Of a stretch of DNA of 64,000 bases, positions 53,596 to 64,000 are shown one piece after another. The stretch's first letter is position 1. Every line of letters begins with the position of its first letter. The DNA is from Eudromia elegans (taxonomy: Eukaryota > Chordata > Aves > Tinamiformes > Tinamidae), in NCBI GenBank assembly GCA_003342815.1, contig PTEX01000032.1:2555894-2619893 (forward strand), read 5' to 3'. Both the position numbers and the translations under genes were made by a program. The notes under the pieces were generated by a model. That model did no database searches. It saw only the letters and a program-made list of their open reading frames with translations, and was not told the origin of the DNA.

Positions 53596-56500
53596 CTCAG
53601 CTCAGCCTATCTAAGCATAGAAATTGTGTGGGCAAAATTCATCCTCAGAAGATGACATTCCCTACCAGGAGCAGAGAGATCCTTAGGGCCCCTCTCTGGG
53701 ACTCTGTGTGGAGCAGAGCCTTGCTTCCAGAAGGGATGGAGTCCCTTTGGTACTCCATGGAGCCTATGTTATCACAAAGCAAGTCCTGCAGACCAGCAGC
53801 TGTTTAGGCAGACCTATCAGATAGGCCAAGTGTGCATGAATAGGCTTGAAGGAGGGTGGCGGGAGGCTGGACTTAATGACATTGAAAACACAAGCCAGTG
53901 CTTACCAGCTCTGGTGACACTCATTGCTGCACAGTGCAGTGTATTGAGATAATTAAAGTGTGCCTTCCATGTTGTGATTAATTTCTCTTCTAATTAAGTG
54001 TGTTATATGGTTGTAGCTTGTTATTTGTGGGCAATTAGCAACTTTCCCTGCCTCTGTGTATTTAATGTGTCGTAGTTGCACTGCACTGTGTTTCAATGGC
54101 AACATGGTCCTGCAAGTATTCCTTTCACCATGACCCACATGGAGGAACTCACTGGGGTCCCATCCTGCTGCTCAGCTCTGGAGCTCTGGCAGAGCTGGGG
54201 TGCTTTGGGTTCACAGGATGCTTTGCCTTCCTACATGGTCAGCCTCAGCAGGACATAAACCACCTGGCAGATTTGGGGCTTCCTGTTACTCTGTGGGAAC
54301 AACTCGTCTCACAAAGTCTATGCTTCCCAGACATCTGCCATCCTCCTCCCTCCATCCCTGGCTCTTGTTATTGTTGTAGAAGTACTGACCATTAGTCCCT
54401 GGGTAGCACAAGGTTCAAATTAAAAGGCACTTTTGAAATTCAGGGTCCCCTTCTGGGTAAAGAGTATGACCCCTTTGCCTTCCTCAAGGCTTCTGAATCC
54501 TCTCCCTGAAGGAAAGTTTGCTGGTGATTCCTGGCAACACTGCATTTCCCGCAGCTCCTGGATGCCAGTCCTTTTGGATAAGGAGGCCACGAGACCATGC
54601 CATGGGTGTTTTGAGTACATCAACTACATTGACAGCTGCGGAATATTCCTGTTCTCTGACAGTCTTTTTGTTCTTGTAAAGTGAAACCCAGTTTTTCTCC
54701 CTCATTCTGGGCCCCTGGGAAGAGATGCAGATGGAAGTATCCAGGCTACCTGTCTAGCAAGCTACTTCAGCGTCCCTGCCCTGCTTCCAGCTCCCTTGCT
54801 GCTACCAGCTGTTTCTCTTTGGAAATAAGCTGTCTTCGGAATACATTTGCCTTGGTTGAGTGCACACAGGACGAAGAGACGTTTGTGTCTGAAGAATGAT
54901 CAGTCACAGCAAAGTTGGTGGTAGCACTTCAAAAGAGCAGTCTGTAAAAACCAAGGGCTGGAAGCCGGGGTTTGAGTGACGGTGAAGCTGCTGTTGGGTC
55001 TAGTTCTAAGTCTCTCTGGCTACATGTGGGGCTCAAGCATAAGGCAAGCTGGAGAACATGTGTGCAGATATGGGCTAGGTCCTACTCAATGTCTCAACCA
55101 AGGGACAATGTTGGTGCAACCAGCTGCTACCTCTGTGCTGTGCCAACCCAAACATACACCTGAGGAGAGTTGGTGCTCTCCTGCTGGCAAAAGACCCTTC
55201 ACCAAATTATCCTCAACACACTGCCATTAAAACTCATTTGGTCCAAAAGGGAATGTTGATGCCAGCTCTCCTTTCCAAGTTCTGCATGTTTTCCCCATTT
55301 TCTCTATTTTTATATAACTCAGAGCAGATAGTGCAGCTGTTTTTCTTTGTTATCTGACTCCAAATCCATTATGTGACAGTGCTTCGGCCAGTCTTTGGAG
55401 GTTTAGCTCTGAATGAATGCGTGCATGTCATTAGGGAGAGCAGCAATGGGCAGGGTGTTTGGAGGATGAATACCAAAGGGCTGGGGGAAGCTTGGGCCTG
55501 CCAGACCATGAGATGTGACAAGCCAGGCGTAGGAGCTGCTCCATAGAGCCACATCCTGCTCTTTTCTGAGCATTTCTGTGTGTTGTCATGAGTTTTCCTC
55601 CTGCTCTCCAATGGTTTTGACCTCCTGGGAGGCCACACTGCCCGACAAGCTGGGGAATGACCGGAACGTATCAGGGTAGCATAGTCCCTCATGGATGTTG
55701 TAGGTGATGTGGGCCTGAGGGCTTGACTCAGGGTGTGGGCTGGAAAATCTCTTTTTCTTCCCTGGTTAGAACAAAACTGGTCAATCTAGCTGGCCTGAGC
55801 CCCTCTCCATCTTCTCTAGGTGTACCTTCAAAACAGATTGATCTTGCTGCTAGAGGACATAGATCTCATTGGGCCTCTCTATCCGGAGGCTCGGATCATG
55901 CATACCCATCAGCATCACAAATTTATGAAAAAGCACTTCATTATTAGCCACATGTGACACAGCCTGGCCTCGAGCACAATGTCTAAGCCCTTCTAACAGT
56001 AAAATCGTTGTTCATGATGGCAAGCGAGGCACTTGCATTCAGGACACGAGTAGCCAGCCCGGCTTTGTACTGCTGACAGGGACTTTCTAGGCAGAAATTT
56101 CCATGGCAAATTTTTGTATTGGATGTGGAGGATGTTTCTTGGTACTCTGTGATTTCTTACAGCTTTTTGTTCTCGTGCTGGGGAACCAAAGGTCCTAATC
56201 TTTCTTTTGCAGACCACGCACAACTTTGTAGGCTCTTCTCCAGACCCTTCTCATTTGTCTCTCCTCCGAAGGAAATAATTGGCCTATTCAGTCTGCACAG
56301 CACAATGGTTCTGGACATTTATCTTCCTCTTTGTTTCTCTCTCAGAGCCATTTTTCATTCGGAGGCATCCCCTCTGGGTAGGGGCCACCCATGCCACACA
56401 CCACATTGTACCAAAGCCGCCTCCTTGGCTTGGGTAATGACTTTTGCTAGCTCCAGGATTCTGCTGTTTGCTTTGAAACACAGTAGAAAGGCTCTTGCCT

Positions 56501-57620
56501 GGTTATATCCTCTCAGAATCTACCTGTTAGGCCCTCTGGAGTATTTATAAGAGATAATTTTGGGTTACTTTGCACCTTTGGATGTCATGGTAGATGCTTT
56601 TACAGCAGGGTATTATTATTCCATTATTGTCAATAATAGGTCAGTAATGGAACCATTATTCCACACAGCTGCCATCTAATTGCTATGCTGGTCTCACACT
56701 GGCTGAATTCCCCCTCTTCTTGACAGGTTATTCTCATACTCCTGTGTGGCTCCTTCCAAACACCCTTCTGGGGCTTCAGAGGTGTTTGTGAAGCCCAAGT
56801 GATCATGGTATAGAGATGTTATAGAGAAGTATGGAAAAATTAGCTGCAAATGTCACAAGTCTGGGAATACAAGAAAGAAAATTAGCTTTAAGCACTATAG
56901 ACCTTGACATCTTTTATGGTAGGGCCATAAAAGGTGAAATATTAACCAGGTGCTTGGAGAACTCCATGAATATCTGTGTAATTCTAAGAAGGCCAATTCC
57001 AGCTATGGCTTGTGTTTTGGGGGTTAAGCACAGTGTCCCACTGCAATGTCACTGCAAGAAGCCAGAGTGATTCAAATGCATCCAGGTGATACTTGCCTCT
57101 GTAATGACATTGCCCAATGATAGTTCTCTGATTTTCTTTCTCTTTTGCTGTCATTTTCACTTATTGTGTTTATGGAGAGTTTACAGTAGAGGGGACAGCT
57201 ACTCCTGAGAAGAGCCGACACAGAACATTAGCTCCCACGCTGCCTCTCTTACAAGTAAATAAAAAACACAATTTTTCATTTTTATTTCCTCTTTTTTTTT
57301 CTGTTTGGGTGAAATAAACATTCCCGTAATGGCCTTCTATTAAAACAAATGTTTGTTTAGCTGAAAAGCTCAGCTTGGCAGCAGCAGGGAGAAGCACTTG
57401 GGATGGGATGACTTAAACACGCTGCTTGCTTTGTTGCAGGATGGAGGTGCTGGAGAAGATGCTGGTCTCAGCTCTCCAAAGAGGTCAAGGCCCTCTGTGC
57501 CCTTGCTGTGACTCCAGCTCCACTCTTTGCCAGCTTGTCCTTTCTCTGTTGGTTTAAGTGTTCACGTCTCTGCCAAAGCAAATTAGCATTCTCCTTTTGG
57601 GGAAAAAAGGAGAGAAATCT
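53401..57620. other. Intergenic DNA, no gene recognised
   Basis: Unique, moderately AT-rich. TAAT-rich stretch at about 53940-54110. No protein-like ORF or RNA gene recognised. Confidence 0.5.
53564..53590 (+). repeat. Poly-A run (27 A)
   Basis: An uninterrupted run of 27 A after GGGG. An AGTAAA hexamer lies about 40 bases upstream. CR1 elements do not end in poly-A, so it is not the tail of a neighbouring CR1. Confidence 0.9.
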
Positions 57621-57629
57621 GCTGGATTA

Positions 57630-57900
57630 CGTTAGGAAGAGCATTGCCAGCCTGTTGAGGGAGGTGGTCCTTCCCCTCTACTCAGTTCAGCTGAAACTAC
57701 GTCTGTAGTGACGTGTCCAGTTCTGATGTCCCCAACCCAGAGAGTGAGTCAGTGAAAGGCTATCAAGGTGATTTCTCCTTGAAGCTATTCCTGCTACATA
57801 TACATGATCTATACTATCTGCTTGAGCAGGAGGGGTTGGACTAGATGGTCTCCAAAGGTCTTCCAGCCTCAACTGCTCTGTGGTTCTGTACTTCTATGAA
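57630..57900 (+). mobile_element. CR1 LINE 3'-end fragment
   Basis: Plus-strand match to the CR1 3' region: AAGAGCATTGCCAGCCTGTT, GAGGGAGGTGGTCCTTCCCC, then GTGTCCAGTTCTGATGTCCC, and the diagnostic end GGGTTGGACTAGATGGTCTC followed by CAAAGGTCTTCCAGCCTC and repeated TTCTGT-type octamers. Well enough preserved for a confident family call, but not intact. Confidence 0.85.
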
Positions 57901-58019
57901 GTTCTCAGCCAGTGCAACCTTCGTGTCAGAAATGTCAGATCCTCACAGCTGCTCAGTGTCTTCTGCACAAGCAGGCTCAGGAACGTGTCCTTACAGGAGC
58001 AGCAACTCAAACTATGGGC

Positions 58020-58470
58020 AATCAGCAAAGAATCAAAAGAAAGGGAGATGTTCTACTGGCATCCAAAAGGGATCTTGACAGGGCTCTGTTTTCATCAGCG
58101 ATCTGCAAGGGAATATGAAACTGCTGCTGCTAAAGCAAGTGACTGACACAGGTCACCTTGGCAATACCTGAAGAATAGCTAAGGACAGACATGAGAGAAA
58201 AATCTGGGCCCTGTAATAGCTGGACTTAGTCAAAGAATAACTCAAACTGGGCTCCTGGGGAATCAGTAGCTCCGGAAAGGTTTTAGAGCCTCACTGAGTA
58301 AGCAATTTACCATGGGTCCCTGATGCAGTGTAGTAAAAACCAAGGCCATGCGGTCCCCAGGTGCATAAACCCAGGAGCTGTAAAACTGGGACTGATGAGG
58401 CAATTTCCTCTTTCTGGTGGAAGCGTTTAAATCAGGATGACAGGACAGGTACGTCAAAGGCAGGAGCCAG
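58020..58470 (+). mobile_element. Second CR1 LINE fragment (older, ORF2 region)
   Basis: The segment GGGATCTTGACAGGGCTCTG then TTTTCATCAGCGATCTGCA matches the CR1 'GGGATCGGTTCTTGGCC...TTTATCAATGACCTGG' region. Further on CTCCTGGGGAATCAGTAGCT, ACCAAGGCCATGCGGTCC and AGGTGCATAAACCCAGGAGC match the downstream 'GGCCAAAAGGGCTAATGCGATCC...GGATGTATAAACAGG' region. More diverged than the neighbouring copy, so a separate insertion. Confidence 0.62.
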
Positions 58471-61400
58471 GTCCACTGGGAAGTTCAAGTGTAGGTTCTC
58501 CAGGAAATTAGGGAAGTGATGCAGGAGAAAGGACAGGGTATGGACTTTGGGGCAGCAGATATGATGGAGGGTCTGTTAGCCAAGCTTCCTACTCACTGCA
58601 AAGCCAGGGAATAAGTCCTAATGACACCTGCTTGGAGGTGAAATGCGGTGCTGGAAATACCACCTAGTTTATAAATTACCTTCATCTCTGAAGTGACTGG
58701 AGGAGACCTAAAGGGTGAGACCAAATTACATATTTTAGTGCATTGCGAGAGAATATTTTGTCTAAACTCTTTCTATTTGGAGCTACAGATTATCATGCCA
58801 GGAGTGATGTTGAATGTGATGCTTTCAGTCTGAAAATATAGCTCTGTGATCTGCTGGGTTTATGGGACCTTGCTGGAACAGCTGCAGTGCTGCTGGAAGG
58901 TCAGAGCTGGTGTTTGGAGCCCTTTATCCAAGTCCTCCCTGTATGTGAGGCTTCATCCTTGTCTATTGGGAAGTCCCTGATTCAATTCTCTTTTTTTTAT
59001 TTAAAAATGCAGATATTTGGAGATGGGTATGTGAATCCTTCAAGTGAAAAGCTGCTGGGTAGATAAGTGGTTTGAAATGGCTGGTGCATAACTTGGGTCT
59101 TGACATTTCTGGGAAAAGAGTTTCCAGTGTCTTTGTATTTAGCAAATGGTTGAAAACTAGTTAAAAGATTTAAAAGCTGAAACCAAAGCAAAGTTATTTG
59201 AACCTAAGTATATATCTATATGCACACATACGTATCTACATATATTATATATATATATATAAAATTTCTTTCCCTTAGGTACCTTATTTTAATTTTACCT
59301 TTTCCTTTGCTTTTGGAAGACTTTTTGTTTTGGAAATGTCTTGGGAATGAGGAAACAATTTTCTCAACTTTTCAACTGCTGGGGGTATGGGGAAGGAAAT
59401 TGGCACAAGGTATTGAAGTGCCCTAAAAACAGTAATGATAAAAAGTACTTCTGCTAATATTTATGTGCTATGGACTGTCCCACTGCAAAGCAGTAGTCTT
59501 TCTGTGATATAAACATGTCCAGAATAAAGGATTGCACAACAGTAGTATAAATATGTGGCTTATTTGCAACTACCAATGTAAGGGATGTGTTTTACAGCAC
59601 AGAGCTGAGAAATCTTAGCTGCAATGTTGTTTCCTTCCTGGCTAATTCTTAAAGACATTAATCTTAACAGACTTTTATGATCAACTAATCTGACCTCCTG
59701 GGTAAGGCAGGGTGATAAATCATTCATGAACAAACTCTGCTTTTCCTTGAATGCTTTAGTTATGTTGTTATTTACTGAAGAGCTTCAATTCCCAGGGCCC
59801 AGCTGTTGTTTTTTTATTTATTTTATTTTTATTTTTTCCCCACACTGTTTATCTGAGATTCACTAGTCCTAATTTGTGCTGGTGGAGCCACACGAGGCCA
59901 AAACTTTTGAAAGAACACTGTAACCGCTACACAAAAATGCATTTTGGTAGTTGTGGGGAAATAATTTTCTGCTCGATAGTGATTTCTGCTTCATTTGCAA
60001 AGCAGTGGATTCCCACAAACATTTTTCTAAAGCATCAGGCAGTTTCCTTGTAGCTAACATAGACCTTGAACCAGAGCCACCAAGCTCTGCATCTTCAGGC
60101 ATGGCAATAGCAACTTCTCACTCTCATCCTTTTTCCTCCTTGTTCTTGGATGCTCCCATCTCTTCCTTTCCCTGCTCCTGGGGCTCTACACGTATTTTCT
60201 TGCTGGAGGTTTCCTGCTCTCTTGCCTTGTGCTGCTTTTTCTCACCCTGCATTTCTGCCTCATATTTTAGGAGGACTCTTATGTGCTTGGTCCTGAATCA
60301 CATCATGACCTGAAGCTTGGATGCCCTTGTAAGCTGGATGGAGATGCTCAAGTGGGGCTCTTGTCCTTGTCTCTAGTCTGGGAAAACGGGGCATTTGATC
60401 AGTTGTTATCCTGTTTCATGGCAGAGGAGCCAGTGGCATTGCTGTTTGGAAGTGCCTAGGTCCAACCATGGGCACAGCTCACTGACACTGAAGACACGGT
60501 CAGGCTGAGAAGGACCAAGGTCACAAGAGGCCAGCAAAAACTGACCAGCAGCAGGAGAATTTCTAACAGGGTCATTGCTTTGGAAGGAGTTGTCTTTACA
60601 GGTGCACAGATTATTGGAGAGTGTTCTCAGCTTAACCACATGAAGATCTCATGCTCTCCTCCTCAGACTTCCTATTTTCTCTCTTTCTCATCCTCTGACT
60701 CCTTTTGGTGCTCTGAACTAAATCCACTTCTTTGCAGAAACTGCCCGTTTAATCCACAGCTGACATTATGAGACAAGGATTGGCCCAGCACTCCTCCTCC
60801 CCTGTGCAATGGAAATGACAGCTGATCACATATTCCAAATGCTTCATTCCCCTTCAGTATTCATTTTGTTGCACAGGAACATTCATTCTTCGGCATCTAT
60901 GCTGCATACCAAACATGCTGTTTCTGTCTCCAATGTATTCAGTTCAAGGTCTTTAATAGCCATGGTTTTACCTTTTCAAAATAATTCCAAAGAGATCTTC
61001 CTGATGACTCAGGAGGTACGAGGAATGGTGCATGGCAGAGTCATCATGGATATGAATCTTAATGGTAACCTGAACACCTTCCGATGAGTCTAAGAAAGGA
61101 GACGGTAACAGTGTCCCAGAATATACATCTTCATGTTAAGCTGTTAATCCTGGGCACACTTGGAGATTTAAATGAGACCAGCCTAATTAATGCCAATATA
61201 AATAGGAGATCCAACTCCTAATATATGACTGATTAATAATATATTGCACTCCAGCAACAAAGAGCCGTAAATTACCCAGGCGGTGGCACAGCAGTTGGCT
61301 TGGTGTGTGTCATGCTTAGGGCTGCCATTAACAACTGCCCTCTAAATCATGTCTGCTTGGGTTCATCTCCAACAGACTATAAAGACTTAATTCTCTCAGC

Positions 61401-64000
61401 TCAATAAATAATGTGTCTGTATTAAACGCAGCAAGTAATTCATTGCCTCCTGTGTAACCAGTAGCTCAAAAATTGTCATTTAGAGCTATTTATGGGGGAA
61501 TGATTCTCTCAAGTGTTAGGGATGGTTATGAAGTCTTCCATTTTCGAATCACTGAATAAAGACTAGCCCAGCTTAAGATTTGGACGTTAATTAGAGGAAG
61601 TAATCACCACTTAATATCCTCTTCAGTCTCTTTAATGTGAAAGAAAATAACAATTTTGGTTTGGTTCCTGGTGGACAGATGTCCATAGCACTTGGCTTTA
61701 ATTGGCCCCAACCCTAGGGAAGATGGAGACTAAATAGAAAATGAATTTCAAGGCTGCTTTTCACGTTTACCTGGTTATGATGAGCGAGTTCTTTGCCTAA
61801 CTCTAGTGAGCCTTAGCTCACCCATCTCCTGGGGAATGGTGGAACCCTCATTAATATGAAATAAATTTCAGATGATACAAATTAGCACAGAGGCCAAACA
61901 AGGTTAGGTAGAGATACCTGCCTCTGACACCAGAGGAATCAAACCTGAAAGGCCCCTGTCCCTACAGTAAACTGAGGAATGTGCAGGCAAATGCCAAAAA
62001 AAAAAGTCTGTGACAGGTCTATGAAGATCTACAGTTGTTTAATGAACAATAAATGTGCCATCATAGTATAGGCCTGGGGAAATGACATCTGATGTCAGTC
62101 TTGCTGAGCAGAGAACAAGGTCTGACTGAGGAGACTGCATGCAAAAAAGACCCGGTAACACAAAACCAACTTTTTTCCTCCTCCACGTCCAGCTTGTGAC
62201 AGCAGTCATCGTAACAGAGATCATGTGAATAGCTATTCTAGAGCCAATTTATTGTGAGAAGACCCTTCACTCTTGATTCTGCTGTGAAAACTTCCAAGGG
62301 CGTCACTTCTTGCTGAAAGCCAGGCAGAATCAGAGCAGCCCAAATCTACCCTCAGGAGGCCATGAAGGATTGTGGATGAAGGAAGATTCACAGTGAGGTC
62401 AGTGGTGATTAATCAGCTCTTAATCACTTTGTCTCTTCTCCCTCTTCCTACAGACTTGCCATCCTCCTTGAGGAACGCTCTACCTGCAAGTTAGGCTAAT
62501 ACCATGTCTCAAGAGAACAGTGGAAAGCTACCATAACTTTCTTTATCTCTGCCGTGCACCAGACCTGACGATGTCTCAAGAGGAGGCTACAGAAGAACAG
62601 TGTACCCCCTGAAAGAAACATGGTAAATATGAAATATGTATGATTTCTGTGATTTCCACCTTGCAGAAATAGTGTGGCTGGAGCCATTGCTGCTGAGGTC
62701 CTCCTTGCCCCAGACATAGCTCCTCCTTCGGCTACCTTCAAAGAAGCTTTGTGCCATTGCTAAGCCCCTGGAGAGCTCTACTCTTGCTTTACACTAGAGC
62801 AGAGAGGAAACATGAGCAATCTGGGTAGCCAGGTCTGTTTGGAGTCAGTTTGCACTTTTTATGATGGGTTGTCCTGCACATTCTCTTTTTAATTCCCTGA
62901 AAGTCACTTGAATGCTATCAAAGCACCTTACTGATAAGGAAGACTCAAAAGATCATTCTCATACATAGAATTTACACCCTTAACTATTTGTGCCTAGAGA
63001 GATGCAGGGTGAGTGCTGTTTCCCACAGCATGTGCACAGCGAAGGAGGCTGGCTGTGAAACTAATGCTGCTTTCAAGGAAGATTATGCTCCAGCTGTAGG
63101 CTAACAGCTCTTGGCTTGGTGATAACCAGAGACCAAGCATTGTAAATAATAGCAGATTAGCAAGTCTGTTAATGCTTCCGCCTCCTCTGATACATTTGGT
63201 AATGTCTGCAAATGAGCTGTGCTCAAGTGTTTAGCAACATCAAGTTGCAAATGTCACTAACAAAAGAAAACTAAATCTTTAACTGATTATAAAAGCTTTT
63301 AAAATTGCAGTGCTCCCGTTCACAGCAATTCAGAATAGCATAAATATGACACAATTTATCTTTATGCTTTGCCCTTCATTTGGAGCATAATAAAGTCCGC
63401 ATGGTTTAGTGCAGAAAGTGCAAGAGAAGGGAATATTTAGAGAGATTCAGAGGAAAGAGGCATGTGGCATCTCTGAGAGAAGGTGGCTCCTGGGAAAAGG
63501 ATGTCTGAGCTGTTAGAGGAGGGAGAAGCACCAGGAGCAGAGGAGTAGAGTGAGAATGAGGAGTTAATATCCTAGAAGAATAAAAACAAGAATAAAAACA
63601 ATTCTGGCCCTACATCCTGACCATGAATTGTCAGACCAAAGGCTGTCTGTCAAGCACAGCAATAAGAGTGTAGAGCAAAAGGACAGTGTCCAAAGTGAGA
63701 TTAATCTTCTCCCAGAGAAGACTTCCAAGGTGTGCCAGGCAGATCCCACACTGGAGGTTGCCATCTCCCTCCATCATCTGGGAAAAGAGCCTTAGAGAGA
63801 GAACACCATGATGTTGACTTGATAGGATGGAGCAGATTCTGGATGGGGCAGAAAGACTGCAACAAATTAGTACCAAGGTAGTCACAGGGCTTTATGCCTT
63901 GACTGTTCACACCATTGTGGTTCCTCTTTGCTCAGTCAGAGATCAGGACTCTGCTCAATCGCTTGTTGTTTAGTTGGATGGAGCAACTTTCCTTGGACTG
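58471..64000. other. AT-rich intergenic DNA with candidate conserved non-coding segments
   Basis: No gene recognised. Two segments, about 61130-61640 and 63120-63430, are non-repetitive and crowded with TAAT/ATTA, AATAAT and CTAATTA-type motifs. The rest is featureless unique sequence. Confidence 0.45.
59241..59261. repeat. (TA)n microsatellite
   Basis: About ten TA dinucleotides, one interruption. Confidence 0.85.

Overview
The window is vertebrate nuclear DNA, most probably from a bird. Its only recognisable fossil repeats are diverged pieces of CR1 LINEs, interspersed-repeat density is low, and no mammalian SINE or L1 elements are visible. The gene it carries is unusually compact and sits in a GC- and CpG-rich block containing a 451-base run of N, a common assembly failure in GC-rich bird DNA.

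One protein-coding gene can be read with confidence, on the minus strand: NHSL2 (Nance-Horan syndrome-like 2). Seven coding exons run from the ATG at 25945 down to the TAA at 808. All six junctions have GT donors and AG acceptors and keep one frame, giving a predicted protein of 1274 residues with no frameshift. Exon 1 (25696-25945) encodes the N-terminal WAVE-homology region and lies in a CpG-rich promoter. Intron 1 is about 17 kb. Exons 2 to 5 encode the conserved N-terminal blocks, exon 6 (1619-4256) encodes most of the proline/serine-rich middle, and exon 7 (808-1120) the conserved C-terminus. Bases 1-807 are 3' UTR, which has no poly(A) signal here and probably leaves the window.

Intron 1 is very GC/CpG-rich around 12.3-15.1 kb, 17.1-19.2 kb (around the gap) and 22.3-22.8 kb. 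Each block contains a short minus-strand ATG reading frame ending at a GT donor in exactly the phase needed to join NHSL2 exon 2. They are candidate alternative first exons that would replace the WAVE-homology exon. The best is 14719-14761. This is an inference from phase, start context and donor; no transcript evidence is available here.

From about 26.1 kb to the end I recognise no gene. The first 3 kb is GC-rich upstream flank. At about 29.3-29.7 kb the composition changes abruptly to AT-rich sequence that runs to 64 kb. This part holds scattered CR1 remnants (about 30.1, 53.1, 57.6 and 58.0 kb), simple repeats and several stretches dense in ATTA/TAAT motifs that look like possible conserved non-coding regulatory DNA.
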